A stretch of 64,000 nucleotides of DNA from Dendrolimus kikuchii. Taxonomy: Eukaryota > Arthropoda > Insecta > Lepidoptera > Lasiocampidae. Shown here piece by piece: positions 55,301-64,000 of this stretch; positions within the stretch are counted from its first letter, which is position 1, and each line of letters begins with the position of its first letter. The notes under the pieces were generated by a model. It had not been told where the DNA came from. It did no database searches and saw only the letters and a list, made by a program, of their open reading frames with translations. Where the stretch lies: NCBI GenBank assembly GCA_019925095.2, contig CM034412.1, positions 6,631,501 to 6,695,500 of the forward strand. The letters are read 5' to 3'. Made by a program: the position numbers and the translations under genes.

Positions 55301-58300
55301 TTAATTTTCTTTTGTATTTATGACTTATTAATTACGATAATTGCGTTTGATAGGTATATTGTACATATTTTTTTAGGCGAAAGTAATTAGACCAGTAGGG
55401 GTGTAGGGTTATTCACAAATGTCATAACGTCGAAAACGTTTCCGTGTAAGAACGGAAAGCTCCCGAACGAATCAATTTGTAATCCGACGGAACGAACGTG
55501 AAACGAACACATTCGAGAATGTGTTTCCGACAAATTTTGTTGCTAGCGTTTCACGTCCCGTCGGATTGCAAATTGATACGTTCGAGAGCTTTCCGTTCTT
55601 ACACGGAAACGTTTCTGACGTTTGTGAATAACCCTACAGAACTAGACATTTCATAATATGGTTGTGATTATATATTTGTACGAATTTTAAGTAGTAACGT
55701 GTTACGCTACTTAAATTTCTATACATATACAATTACACCATTCGTCTCATATAACGAAACATGAATTTTGCTCAGTACATTTAGCAAACTTACATAGTAC
55801 ATTAATTTTATTGGTTGCGTGTTGCCAACGGAATTTAAAATATTGCTAACGTATTCTCGTTTCTATAGACATTCTCTTCTCTCATACACTAACATTATAT
55901 GACATATTCCCTGCATCTGAGAACAATAACATATGAGCCCTACGCTGTGGTCTCCAAGGGAGAATTTAACTTATCGAGACGTAGTCGAAACATGACCAAT
56001 GGCCAGCTTCTATATTTTACTATACATTCAATTGCCTTAGCAATAGTAGAAATATAACATTACTTGTGTATAGTTTGTAGCTTTTGTCAAATTTTAACCA
56101 TTACTTATTTAGGCAAATGAACGGTTTCAGCGAAAAATGGAACCTATCATGCATGTATGTAACTCCGTTTGTCTGCTTTTGTATTTTACAATTATCTTTC
56201 TAGTAAACTGCTGGGTCTATATGGATAAAATTCAGCAAGCAGGTGTATACTATATATACTATACGCAGCTATAAAATGCTGTAGTCAAATCGTGGAAAAA
56301 CTAAAAATAGAGATGGTTGCCATACATGTGTTGAACTTTTTAGTGTAGTACATGGGCTTTAAAAAATCGTTATTGTGATTTCTTTGTCAAGTTGGTGACA
56401 AGATTTTCGCTTCCATAGTTATACAAATTTTGCAGTATCTTTTGAAGTACATATTTATAGGGTAGAAAATTCTGATAAAATCAAGGCAGGAAAACGTAAA
56501 AATGTTTTTTTAGGGTTTTCTATAGCAAATTCACAAAAATAGTAGACATTCCACACGTTGACAGAACCGTACAATATGGGAGTCCGACTCACACTTGGTT
56601 GACTTTTTAAAATATATTTAAACATTTGCTAAAAGTAGTGTATGGCATACATTCTCCGAATACGAGCCTTAGTGTGGTAATTGATTTCAATAAGCTACCT
56701 TTGAGATGTAAATTAATTAGGTCAGGCAAAGGGCGTCCGTCATACGCGAATCGTTTCTTAGGGACCATGCCTGAAAATGTTATTAATGTCTATACAATTT
56801 TCTGTTTATAATAGTTTTAACAGTACAAATAGAAAACTATATTTGTGCTAGTGAGCAGAAGTGTGACTTGATATTTATCGCCACACTTTATAAGCCTTCT
56901 ATATTCACACGAGAACTCGAAAACGGCTAGATGATGAGAATCCATACTACATTTCGTTTATCGATATCTTGTGGTATTCTCGCGACAACCGGGAGAGAAT
57001 GTGGGGGACCCTTTAGAAACTTACTCCATTCATAGCTTTGCAGTACAAGCATGGAAGAAATTACTAGAAATGACAATCAGTCACAAATTTTGAAGATAGA
57101 TTTCGGAGTAACAAAAGTTACGTTTTTACAGGACAATCGTCATTCATAGTATTTTGCAATCTACCATGCCAGTTTCATTCTTCTTTTATACATTCCACGC
57201 TTGCACTCTACAGATTTCTTTCTATTGTTCCAGTAATATTAAGACCAAAAACTGGAATTAATTATATAAGTTTAGAACAAGACTATTTTTGATTACCTTT
57301 GAGCCTTAAGTTTTTCTCGGTGGCGCCATCTGTTTCATCAGACAATTTGAGTAATTCGTTACGTTTGTCCGGGGCCTTTTCGTGCATTACGGCTTCGACG
57401 GTTACCAGTTCGAAGATGTTGTTTGTGCGGTTTAAAATCTGAAATTTATAAGGACATTGTCAGATTTACCAGTAGGCTGCGTAGGCTGGAGTCAAGGGCG
57501 GCAGATTTGTTTTTGTTTCATCACTTGGGTAACTTTTTTTTATGCCAAAAAGAAGGTGTATCAGAACGATGGGTCCCATTTGTAGAAGTATAGAGGCTGT
57601 AAAATTTGAACAACCCATTGAATCTTAATTATCTCCTTTTCAATTTCGTAAATATCATAAATTTCATAAGATTGCAGAAGATTAACTTGAAGATTATTCT
57701 AAAATTTGTCTATTTATGAATACTTGAGATTGGATAGATACAAAAATCGTGCAAAGCTACTTTTAAAAAGTACAATCAATAATTTGGAAAATGACTTACA
57801 GTTTGAAATTTAAATGCAATCAACGGTCGAACCAAATCAAACCAATTCGTAATTTTTTTCCCAACTAAATCTGGCAAAATAACCATCAAGGAATTACCAA
57901 TGCTTCTTACAACCATGTCCGATCTGTGAAAAAAATTAAAAAGTGTCGTCTAGTGATACTATTATTTCCTTTTTTAAATTTGTAAACAGTCTAAGGGTAG
58001 AGGTTTTCAGTTACTATATGTTTACGCCAGAAGACGCTGGGCTTCGTTTCCCCTGGCAGTGAACGAGATCGATGGGCCAGCGAGTGCCAGGATCTGTGGA
58101 GATTACAGGCCGTGCACTCGTGGCCGTAATAATATGATGATGGATAGAAAACCGAGGAGTTTTAGTGGGTATCTCTGAATCGGATGGTCATAGCATCTCT
58201 TTGGAGGTACTGTTACCACCCCAGCGTGGTATATCCTACACCCCTCTATCACGCTTCTCCCGGTGGTAAGCCCTCAATCGGATTTCCTCTCGTTAAAAAA

Positions 58301-61240
58301 AAGACTACACAAGTCATATGCGAGTAGACGACTGACTCGAAACACTAGTTATATTATAGCGGCCGCTATGACCGAAATCGGGTTACAATCAGTTCCTGTA
58401 TCTAACTCATACAAGTAATATCAATGGTTAGTAAGACATACAATAGATATAGAAGCTAGGCTTTAAACAATATTATTATTTAGGAACTCACCCAAATACG
58501 ATGCAAAATGGAAAAATTTCAAATAAAACAGATGCGCTAATAGGAAGGTGCTTTTCTTCTCTTGTCATTGCTAAAGATGCCAGAGTGAATGCGCGGTTGT
58601 CAAAAGTTAATTGGAAAGTGACATGAACTGTGTCAAATAGCAATTCCTCTCGTAGTAACTCTATTCTCATTTCTTTGTGGTAGAAATGACGGGCTACCTG
58701 GAAGAAAAAACACTGTGGAGTTCTCTTTATGATTTTAAATACTACTTATATCGCCATCTTATGGTACATATATTGTAATTTTGATAATATAATTTCGCTA
58801 ACAGATGTCGTTATATTGACATTCGACTATTCCTACTAATAGATGTCACTGTTTATTAAACAGCAAAATATCCAAAATAAATTGCATTCTAAGTAGGTAC
58901 AACGATTAGATTGAATATTATCAGAGATGTGACTTATCCAAGTTACAAGTATTTGAAATACAGATACAAGATATAAAATACGTATTTTCATCTTTTATCT
59001 AGATACTTTTTAAAAAAGTAATTTGTATCATGTATTTAGATACCATTTGTCAAGTATCTTAGTATTTTGTAAATATTTTCATGCTAAAATACTTTTAGTT
59101 ATAATTACCAATGCATTTTTTACATTTAATATGCCACCTTATACTGAAAATGAAATTGAATGCACCTTTTAAATTTAAATCAACCTATGAAAAGACATCT
59201 CCACATGGAATCCGATAGAACTCATATTATAATTCCATACAAGATCTTTTAATAATACAGGAACGTTTTAGTGGAATGATGAAAATGTAGAATTACCTCT
59301 GTTGAAGGAAAATGAAATACACTTTCTAAGTGAATATGTGGACTGTTCAAAATAAGTATGCTAGCGGAGTGGGTCTAAAATATGTCTATTTCTGTGTCCA
59401 CCCACTCCGCTGGCGTTCACACATGTAACCAGACCCCGATTGAGGACCACGAGACCGAGCTCGATTGCCATTCCACGAGCACGACGGCCACTCCCCTGCG
59501 GCCTGTGAATGGAGAACCCTAAACTCGCGAACGTAATAGTCCCTGAGCACGACCACGAGACGGGGCTGGCTCTGAGTGACCATTGTGGCTGCATCTTCCA
59601 ACCACTCTTTGAAGTCGACGAGACAGCGATTCGGGGTGAAGTAGGCACCCAACACTATTGTCTCCTCGATGGTAGCTGCTACTAAGCCTTTCCCTTTACT
59701 ACGTCATTGGGGGTTAAATTCGTAACCGTCCGGTCTCCCGCCCCGTCATCTCTGGTCAGGACGCAATGCGGCTAGGAAACCACTGATACTGGGCTGCGGC
59801 GAAATGGTTCAGGTTTGACTGGAGGAAGCGTAGACTATTTGGTACTCTTTTTTGACTCTATTCGCTGCGGATGCTGTCTTGTTTTTTATAATTAAATGTT
59901 TATCTTACATTAAAAACACTTATTAAATTTAACACCCGTTAAGTTTTCCCCCTATGCAGCGACTCCTCTCTTTTGGAGATATGAATATTGAAAACTCATC
60001 GAAGAAAAATGAGTGATAAAATGTTTGAAGAACTGGTCTCAATTGAAACTTTAAAAATATAATATATTGTCACATTTGCGCGATCTATTCATAATTCATG
60101 TAATAAACTTAAGTTCACTAGAATTGGGATTTCTTTCCAAAAGCTTGAAAAGTATTTAGAAGATACGTATTTTTTATCTAGTATTTCAAATACCATTTTC
60201 AAAAGTATCTTGTATCAGGTATCAAATACATATTTTAATAGTATCTTGTATTTTGTATTCAGATACTTTGTATAGGCCATCTTTTACATCTCTCAATATT
60301 ATATTACATAATTATGATAAGTATTCAATTTTGTTAATAAGAGTATTTAGATATCGTCCAGATGAATGATATAAGCTAGGTAAAAAATAAATTAAAAAAT
60401 AGTGTAACTGGACGTTTTTGTTTCAATCAACATCTTATGAATTAAAACTGTTTTTAAACTCAAACCATAGTCATATTAAATTGATTATCATAATTAGCAC
60501 ATTTGGGTCATGCCTGCATTGACTTAGGACATGATAAAAACTTCTAATTCCAGACTTAGCACCTTTTTATAACCACGTTTTTTACTGTACGAATATCTTA
60601 CTGTACGAATATTTTACTGTACGATAGATTTCTTTCATTACCAATGGCCGGTTCCTATATCTTACTAACCGTTAATTTTTTTATTGTCGGTTGAAATGTT
60701 ATTGAATGGAGTAAGGAGTGTGGACTATGGAGTAAGGCAAGTGAACGAATAGTAACATATTATGTAAACGGGCCATAAAGGTAATACGGATTATGAAAGA
60801 TAAGGCGCATATCATCGCAAGACCTTGGAACTACATTTTTTGGTGGCATTATTTTTTTCCTCAAAATTATGATATATGATTATATATATATACTACATGT
60901 ATGTAAAAATGTTCACGAAAAGAAATATGGCGAAAAGTAAAAATTGTAAATAACTCACCTCTCTAATTTGTCCCATAGCATAGTATACAAAGCCACGCCG
61001 TTTAGAACGGTAGTGCAACGTTAATCCCTGTCGCGTCTCATTCTCGCATATAAAACTCGGCGCTCTCATCCTTGGATAACTGAACTTGAGATACTCGTGG
61101 AGGTTATCCAGCCCGTTTAAGAAATCCCTCATGTGACGTCCCAAAACTGACAGGACTCTATCATAGCCGTATTGCGAGACGAAACCTACGAAGTAAACTC
61201 CCATTTGATCCATGAACTCCCTCTCTGATATACCTAAGAC
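37772..61240 (-). CDS. Gyc88E: Soluble guanylyl cyclase, Gyc88E / beta-3 type (16 exons, N-terminus outside)
   Basis: Exons 61240-60959, 58697-58492, 57923-57800, 57438-57297, 51959-51833, 51047-50843, 46276-46130, 45539-45407, 44616-44389, 42338-42117, 40990-40820, 40436-40340, 39689-39617, 39024-38910, 38784-38596 and 37908-37772 join in phase: 865 residues then TAA. The H-NOX part carries the proximal haem ligand in [11 protein letters not shown] and the YRSKR propionate motif. Then come the HNOBA domain ([13 protein letters not shown]), a coiled coil ([19 protein letters not shown]) and the cyclase domain, with metal-binding Asp in FSDVVTFT and GDAYMVV and guanine-specifying Glu/Cys in VETIGD and [15 protein letters not shown]. 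All catalytic residues are present. It should make cGMP under O2/NO/CO control. Seven exons after [10 protein letters not shown] add a long Ser/Thr/Pro-rich tail ending CHLI. About 75 N-terminal residues are missing to the right. Confidence 0.9.
39979..40034. repeat. Two adjacent short palindromes
   Basis: GTTAGTAATTAATTACTAAC is a perfect 20-bp palindrome. It is followed at once by ACTGATTTGGT, whose reverse complement ACCAAATCAGT lies 14 nt further on. They lie in a cyclase intron. Confidence 0.5.
41756..42062 (-). pseudogene. Decayed non-LTR reverse transcriptase fragment
   Basis: The minus strand reads [20 protein letters not shown] and FTNDTVFLF (degenerate FADD box), then in the next frame [14 protein letters not shown]. 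The active-site Asp pair is changed and a frameshift is present, so it is dead. It sits in the cyclase intron after the [10 protein letters not shown] exon, almost touching it. Confidence 0.7.
42413..42540 (+). repeat. Dispersed repeat, copy 1
   Basis: ACAGCTCTGAAGACCGACTC, GGTGCGATACTACAC, CACAGAATATCGGCGT and AGCTAATCGTGTTTCGTACG recur, slightly changed, at 50135-50225 in the same orientation. The unit looks like part of a LINE or SINE; no coding content. Confidence 0.5.
43350..43388. repeat. (AGAT)n microsatellite
   Basis: Eight to nine tandem AGAT units, directly followed by AACACTTTATTGCTCACCAA, the usual end of a dispersed element. The microsatellite is probably its tail. Confidence 0.7.
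44715..44842. mobile_element. Short MITE of the CCGGTTCCTATATCTTAC family, copy 2
   Basis: ACCGGTTACTATTCATTCGC at the left and GAACGGTCGGTAAGATATAA at the right. It shares CTTACCATCGGTTAAATTTT with the other copies. Confidence 0.45.
44893..45065. mobile_element. MITE with TTTCTGTCTTTCAATTTG terminus, copy 2 (degraded)
   Basis: The left end GGTTCATTTCTGTCTTTCAATTTGG resembles the ends of 19427-19675. The right end is not clearly preserved. Confidence 0.4.
46404..46759 (+). repeat. Truncated Jockey LINE 3' UTR
   Basis: Starts AAACTAGGCGTGTTGCTGGG and ends GGTAAAGTTGTAAGGTCTTC then CATAAAGTCAAATCC. This is the same order as the sense 3' UTR of the LINE at 9374-9745. It is a 5'-truncated insertion of the same family, opposite in orientation to the cyclase gene. 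Confidence 0.65.
47925..48580 (-). mobile_element. Probable solo LTR
   Basis: On the minus strand it begins TGTGGCGAGTGATGGTGGAA and ends near CTTAAGTGCGTAACACTCGC. It has a poly(A)-type signal (GTCAATAAAAACTTTTAG) about 60 nt before its end, as in an LTR R region. ATAT lies at both outer edges if the ends are placed at 47925 and 48580. No gag/pol/env sequence was seen next to it. It is read as a single LTR left by recombination of a Ty3- or BEL-like element; type is uncertain. Confidence 0.5.
49073..49218. mobile_element. Short MITE of the CCGGTTCCTATATCTTAC family, copy 3
   Basis: CCCGGTTCCTATATCTTACC at the left and TTTAGGAAACCGGCC at the right. It shares the internal TTGGTTAAAATTTGACATAA block with the other copies. 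Confidence 0.55.
49815..50075 (-). pseudogene. LINE pol C-terminal tail fragment, copy 2 (best preserved)
   Basis: An 86-codon open frame reads [19 protein letters not shown], then [18 protein letters not shown], then [19 protein letters not shown] and a stop at 49815. The same peptide in varied form occurs at 18530-18625, 52018-52165 and 52637-52765, so it is a repeat and not a host exon. From memory it resembles the C-terminal end of non-LTR element polyproteins found in moths; the family is not certain. Confidence 0.5.
50135..50260 (+). repeat. Dispersed repeat, copy 2
   Basis: ACAGCTCTTAGGGTCGGCTC, GGGGCGATACCACGC, CACAGAATATCAGCGTGAAT and GAGCTAATTGTGTTTTGTAC parallel the copy at 42413-42540. 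Confidence 0.5.
51640..51770 (-). repeat. SINE-like repeat, partial copy 2 of 3
   Basis: CAATATGCTTATTAGGTCAA and CCGACCAGGATTTGAACCTG are the complements of blocks in the 640-880 / 62090-62400 family. On the minus strand CAGGTTCAAATCCTGG is a good pol III B-box. Confidence 0.5.
52018..52165 (+). pseudogene. LINE pol C-terminal tail fragment, copy 3
   Basis: The + strand reads [20 protein letters not shown] then [20 protein letters not shown] and a TGA. It starts right after a TTTTTTCAG that looks like a splice acceptor. It runs opposite to the cyclase gene and ends the frame as the other copies do. Confidence 0.5.
52637..52765 (-). pseudogene. LINE pol C-terminal tail fragment, copy 4
   Basis: The minus strand reads [20 protein letters not shown] then DDLASVFYL and a stop. 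It keeps the IxR(D/G)NVAxLL core of the other copies. Confidence 0.5.
52789..53163. mobile_element. MITE with GGCTACGTTCCA termini, copy 2
   Basis: Starts GGCTACGTTCCAGAAGGCAC and ends GGCGTTGTGACATACTAAAG. It is longer than the copy at 36677 because of a ~100-bp internal insertion around 52900-53020. Confidence 0.6.
53182..54253. mobile_element. hAT-like non-autonomous element, 1.07 kb
   Basis: The left end TAGGGTTGCCAGATGTGTTC and the right end GATAGCAACCCTA have the same terminal form as the 18901-19176 element. The flanking 8-mers (GTAGTATC and GTCTGTCT) do not match, so the duplication has decayed or one end is wrong. There is no transposase ORF. Confidence 0.45.
55405..55636. mobile_element. 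TA-flanked MITE with long terminal inverted repeats
   Basis: The element at 55407-55634 starts GGGTTATTCACAAATGTCA and ends TGACGTTTGTGAATAACCC. The reverse-complement match extends about 95 bp into each side (through CGTTTCCGTGTAAGAACGGA and GACGGAACGAACGTGAAACG) with small mismatches. TA lies on both sides, pointing to Tc1/mariner-type mobilisation. Confidence 0.8.
56001..56150. mobile_element. Short MITE of the CCGGTTCCTATATCTTAC family, copy 4 (diverged)
   Basis: GGCCAGCTTCTATATTTTAC at the left, TTTTGTCAAATTTTAACCAT inside and AATGAACGGTTTCAGCG at the right follow the family order. Confidence 0.4.
58020..58310 (+). repeat. R1-type LINE 3'-tail, sense
   Basis: Contains AACCGAGGAGTTTTAGTGGG, then GATGGTCATAGCATCTCTTT, and ends CCCTCAATCGGATTTCCTCT before an A-run. 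It is the + strand counterpart of the tails at 26.2-27.7 kb, inserted in a cyclase intron. Confidence 0.6.
59361..59830 (-). pseudogene. R1-clade LINE endonuclease fragment, decayed
   Basis: On the minus strand the pieces [37 protein letters not shown] and [13 protein letters not shown] align in order with residues ~70-135 of the intact R1-clade ORF2 at 32424 (GYVAATIGEIVVLGGYFSPN, WIEEVGTVVARSRPRP). Catalytic GDLNAK is changed to RDYYV and the frame is broken. It is a dead relative in a cyclase intron. Confidence 0.65.
60646..60778. mobile_element. Short MITE of the CCGGTTCCTATATCTTAC family, copy 5
   Basis: Begins GGCCGGTTCCTATATCTTAC and ends ATTATGTAAACGGGCC. It is one of the cleanest ends in the family. 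Confidence 0.5.
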
Positions 61241-62089
61241 CTGTGGGAGAAATAAGATCGACATATGAATCTAGGTTTATCAAGAAACAAAAGCTTTCAG
61301 TAAACAAGTTTAAAAAATTAGTAAGCAAGCGCTTCTATGAGAAGGCTTAAATATTACACAACGAAAGATTTTTTAGACGAATGGGAATAATACTGTCGCT
61401 ACCAAGCTTTTCAGTAATTATACATACAAATTACTTTGATAAACCTTGTATTAGTTCAAAATACATTTGAAGAAATACCACAAATGTATATACATAATAA
61501 TTATAAAGTATAAAGACACGTCGTTGGGAAGTTTGTTGCGCTGCTTCTTCTTCTTTAACAGTAATAAAAATTGCTTTAGAAGTGGTGGTAGACTCATGAC
61601 TTTCAATGAGTAATCGCTAAGATAGAATTTTGAAATAAATACATTCAGCTTCATTTATCACCGTTTTTTACAGTTCTCAGCCATTTTTGGAAAAACGGAA
61701 CTCTTATCTAATCGATATGTCCGAATGTTTATCCGTCTGTGTATCCTACAGTCATTTTTCTTGGTAACTACTGGGCTTACATAAATGTTTGAGAGGCAGA
61801 TGTAGTCTATTTAGCGCTATAAAATTATATACCGAAATTGCAAAAAAGTGAAATAATTAACGGTGGCCGCTATGCATATAACATAGTCGTCTTTGGCAAT
61901 ATTAGTTAGATATTGAAAAAAAATAAGGATGTTCCTTAAATTATTTTTAATGAAGTCAATAGGTGGCAAGCTTCTAAAGTGGAGGTAATTTCATGAAATT
62001 TCCTCCACTCTAACTTTTAAACTATAAAATCGAAAATTCTAAAAAAATCGTAGTGACAGAGTTTAGTTTTTATTTAAATAATTTTCGTT

Positions 62090-62400
62090 AAACGATAATA
62101 ATAACGGCCCATAAGCGTCTTACAGCTGGGCTCGGACTTCCCACTATAGGGAAACGAACAGCATACCCAACGCGCTTTTCCAAGGCGGCTTGGCAGGTTT
62201 GACACATCGGTGATCTGAATGTGCAGGTTTCATCACAATGTTTTCCTTCACCGTTGTTAGTAGGTAGTAGATGTAACAATATGCAGATTAGGTCAGAAAA
62301 CTGCCTCAGTTTTGCATGCGTTCCGGCTAGGACTTGAACCTGCGCGAGTTTGCGACATGTGCTCTAGACGTACGTACGATGTTTTACATATACATACATA
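62090..62400 (-). repeat. SINE-like repeat, copy 3 of 3
   Basis: Complement of the 640-880 repeat: CAAGGCGGCTTGGCAGGTTT, CATCGGTGATCTGAATGTGC and CTTCACCGTTGTTAGTAGGT. CAGGTTCAAGTCCTAGCC on the minus strand acts as a B-box-like head. Confidence 0.5.
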
Positions 62401-62717
62401 GAAATAATATTTTATTTTTTATTATTAGCATAAGAGAGCCTTGGTTTAGTTCGACCTCTTCTAAAAGAGGTCGATTATGATTATGATTATTTGTTTTCAT
62501 AACTAAAAACTAACAACCATCAAAACTTAATACTAATAAAAACTACCCATTAGAAATTATTATTTTGCATAAAACTTGACGATGAGCTGTTTTTGTGACT
62601 CTAGACACCACATACTATTATATCGGGATAAAACCCGACCAGCTGGTAACTAATTAGATTACTATTATAGTATTATTTAAATAATTAATATGCATAATGC
62701 GACAATCGTACAGGATA

Positions 62718-62890
62718 TGTTAACAAAACCTGATGTCAAACGGTTCAACAAAATTGAACTAGTTTGGTTGAAAGGCACAGAATTAAACTGACACGACGGT
62801 ATTCAATGATATTGAATGGTTTAAGTTTGGGTTTATATGGATCACTTATGTTCATTCATTCAAATTGAAAGACAGAAATGAACTATCTGT
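62718..62890. mobile_element. MITE with CAAATTGAAAGACAGAAATG terminus, copy 3
   Basis: The right end CAAATTGAAAGACAGAAATGAAC and internal GATATTGAATGGTTTAAGTT and TATATGGATCACTT match 19427-19675. Confidence 0.5.
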
Positions 62891-62979
62891 TATAAAAGAT
62901 TTTGATGTTTATAATCAAACAATTATTTATAAACAGTAGTATGTATGTAATATACCATAATTTCGAAAAATGTTTCGCG

Positions 62980-63051
62980 GGGGGTGTAACTCAGTGGTAG
63001 AGTGTCTGCTTCGCATGCTGAAAGTCCTGGGTTCAAATCCCAGCACCTCCA
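62980..63051 (+). tRNA. tRNA-Ala(CGC): tRNA-Ala (anticodon CGC)
   Basis: A cloverleaf forms. The acceptor GGGGGTG pairs with CACCTCC (one G·T), the D stem ACTC with GAGT, the anticodon loop is TTCGCAT, and the T arm is CTGGG-TTCAAAT-CCCAG. A-box and B-box are intact. The anticodon stem TCTGC/GCTGA has a central T–T mismatch, so it may be a weakened copy. It lies on the strand opposite the cyclase gene, 370 bp from the tRNA-Ile gene. Confidence 0.85.
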
Positions 63052-63420
63052 AAAAATTATCTTTTTTTTCACTCTTTAATAACACCCTGTATCTCTCTCT
63101 CTTTAACAACACTCTTTAACATTAACGGTGGAACATGCTTTGATACTTTAAAAAAAAATCAACTGTTTCTATGAAATATAATTGTTAAATAATTTTTCAT
63201 TGGAAAAGTACAGAAGACAGGCTGACCTGATGGAATGCGGTTACCGTTATACAGGAATGTATTATATACACAGAGATGTTACCAATGCGCTGGTAATTTA
63301 CCATCCGGGTATAATGATTTTTTAATCTGAGCACGTTATTAGATATGAAATAATATATTTAATGTAGTTGAGCATTTCGTTAAAAAATTAAAAAATAAGT
63401 GATCCGCCAAAAAAGCTCTT

Positions 63421-63493
63421 GGCCCATGAGGGGATCGAACCCGCGACCTTCGCGTTATTAGCACGACGCTCTAACCAACTGAGCTAATGGGCC
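63421..63493 (-). tRNA. tRNA-Ile(AAT): tRNA-Ile (anticodon AAT)
   Basis: The minus strand folds as GGCCCAT/ATGGGCC acceptor, GCTC/GAGC D stem, TCGTG-CTAATAA-CGCGA anticodon arm (AAT) and GCGGG-TTCGATC-CCCTC T arm (one mismatch). It is 73 nt without an intron or encoded CCA. It looks functional. A downstream T-run for pol III termination is not obvious in the first bases, but CTTTTTTGG-type sequence appears on the minus strand just after its 3' end. Confidence 0.92.
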
Positions 63494-64000
63494 AACGGCG
63501 ACTTATGCCAAATTATTAAATTGTTATTATTATATCTTGACGTTTTGCAATGTATACATTTCACTAACATAGTTATCATCGTTATAATAAAAGGTTATTG
63601 AAGTGTTTAACAAAAAATACGTTACCCTGTAGTTTCATTTACTAGATGGAGCCACAGATCACACTTTTTTCCATTTTATCTATTTATAATATTATAAAAT
63701 TCTAAACATGCTGGTGTCTGTACATTAAAGCTATTAATAAAAAACTGGAAAACATTAGATATAAAACAATGGAGAACAGGATGCATTTTTTTAGATTTCT
63801 TGTCCGTTATCTGTTTATTCGGGATTCACGTTAAAACTATGGGGACGAATTCGATGCGGTTTCCTTTGCTGGACAGCAAATCCCTAGACTTAAAATCTGC
63901 GCTACTTTTTATCCTCGGAATCTCGCGGAAATGATTTAAAATGTCCAGATTGACAATAAAAAAATCGAATTCAAATGCGATTTTTTGTACTGATCGATAG
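63494..64000. other. Right edge, AT-rich
   Basis: No gene or recognisable repeat was seen. The missing 5' exons of the cyclase gene are presumably beyond this edge. Confidence 0.4.

Larger units (their letters stand above)
51960..57296. other. 5.3-kb cyclase intron, transposon-rich
   Basis: Holds two LINE pol tails (52018-52165 and 52637-52765), a MITE (52789-53163), a 1.07-kb hAT-like element (53182-54253), a TA-flanked MITE (55407-55634) and a short MITE (56001-56150). The section 54,260-55,400 is AT-rich with nothing recognised. Confidence 0.55.
61241..62979. other. Cyclase intron or upstream DNA
   Basis: The two N-terminal H-NOX exons expected before the exon at 61240 were not found here. 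Seen instead are a repeat fragment near 61520 (TTGGGAAGTTTGTTGCGCTG), a SINE-like copy at 62090-62400 and a MITE remnant at 62718-62890. Confidence 0.5.

Noticed and set aside
56626..56811. 61-codon open frame beginning [10 protein letters not shown]
   Set aside because: No family resemblance, no splice context in either gene direction, and no repeat support; judged chance.
1..64000. CRISPR arrays, operons and bacterial-type signals
   Set aside because: None seen; introns, tRNAs and element types show eukaryotic nuclear DNA.

Overview
The window is animal nuclear DNA and most likely comes from a moth or butterfly. Host genes are split by GT–AG introns in AT-rich sequence. GC-rich non-LTR retrotransposons of the R1, Jockey and CR1/Jockey-like groups interrupt it. 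Short repeats are of types I associate with Lepidoptera, and the guanylyl cyclase exons read like the Gyc88E / moth beta-3 subunit. Species cannot be named from the sequence alone.

Layout: 1-2202 (+) holds the last three exons of mitochondrial ribosomal protein S10. At 2662-5124 a 5'-truncated LINE lies between two identical 97-bp direct repeats. At 6065-7792 (-) is a two-exon TMEM216-family ciliary transition-zone protein. At 9359-~14480 (-) is a nearly full-length Jockey-type LINE carrying a homopolymer frameshift in ORF1 and an internal deletion plus stop in ORF2. At 15975-21803 (+) is a complete five-exon cytosolic sulfotransferase whose introns carry several small transposons. From ~22 to 29 kb there is gene-poor DNA with inverted-repeat elements, a transposon-derived SWIM-like fragment and antisense tails of R1-type elements. 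At ~29040-35900 (+) is an R1-clade LINE with both ORFs open (855 and 1054 codons). From 37772 to beyond the right part of the window (-) runs a soluble guanylyl cyclase gene. Sixteen exons (865 codons) were joined with consistent phases. They run from the H-NOX haem domain through the HNOBA/PAS, coiled-coil and cyclase domains into a long C-terminal extension made of seven small exons. Its introns hold MITEs, a likely solo LTR and decayed LINE pieces. Two tRNA genes (Ala-CGC and Ile-AAT) lie at 63.0-63.5 kb.

The host genes look functionally unrelated: mitochondrial translation, cilium, sulfonation and cGMP signalling. Most of the remaining structure is transposon history. The most informative traces are the 97-bp duplication flanking the LINE near the left end, the intact R1-clade element, and a Jockey-type 3'-UTR module sitting at the 5' end of that R1-clade element. 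I found no clear sign of a new multi-gene system. Exon joins were made by eye from frame and splice-site logic, and boundaries may be off by a base or two.
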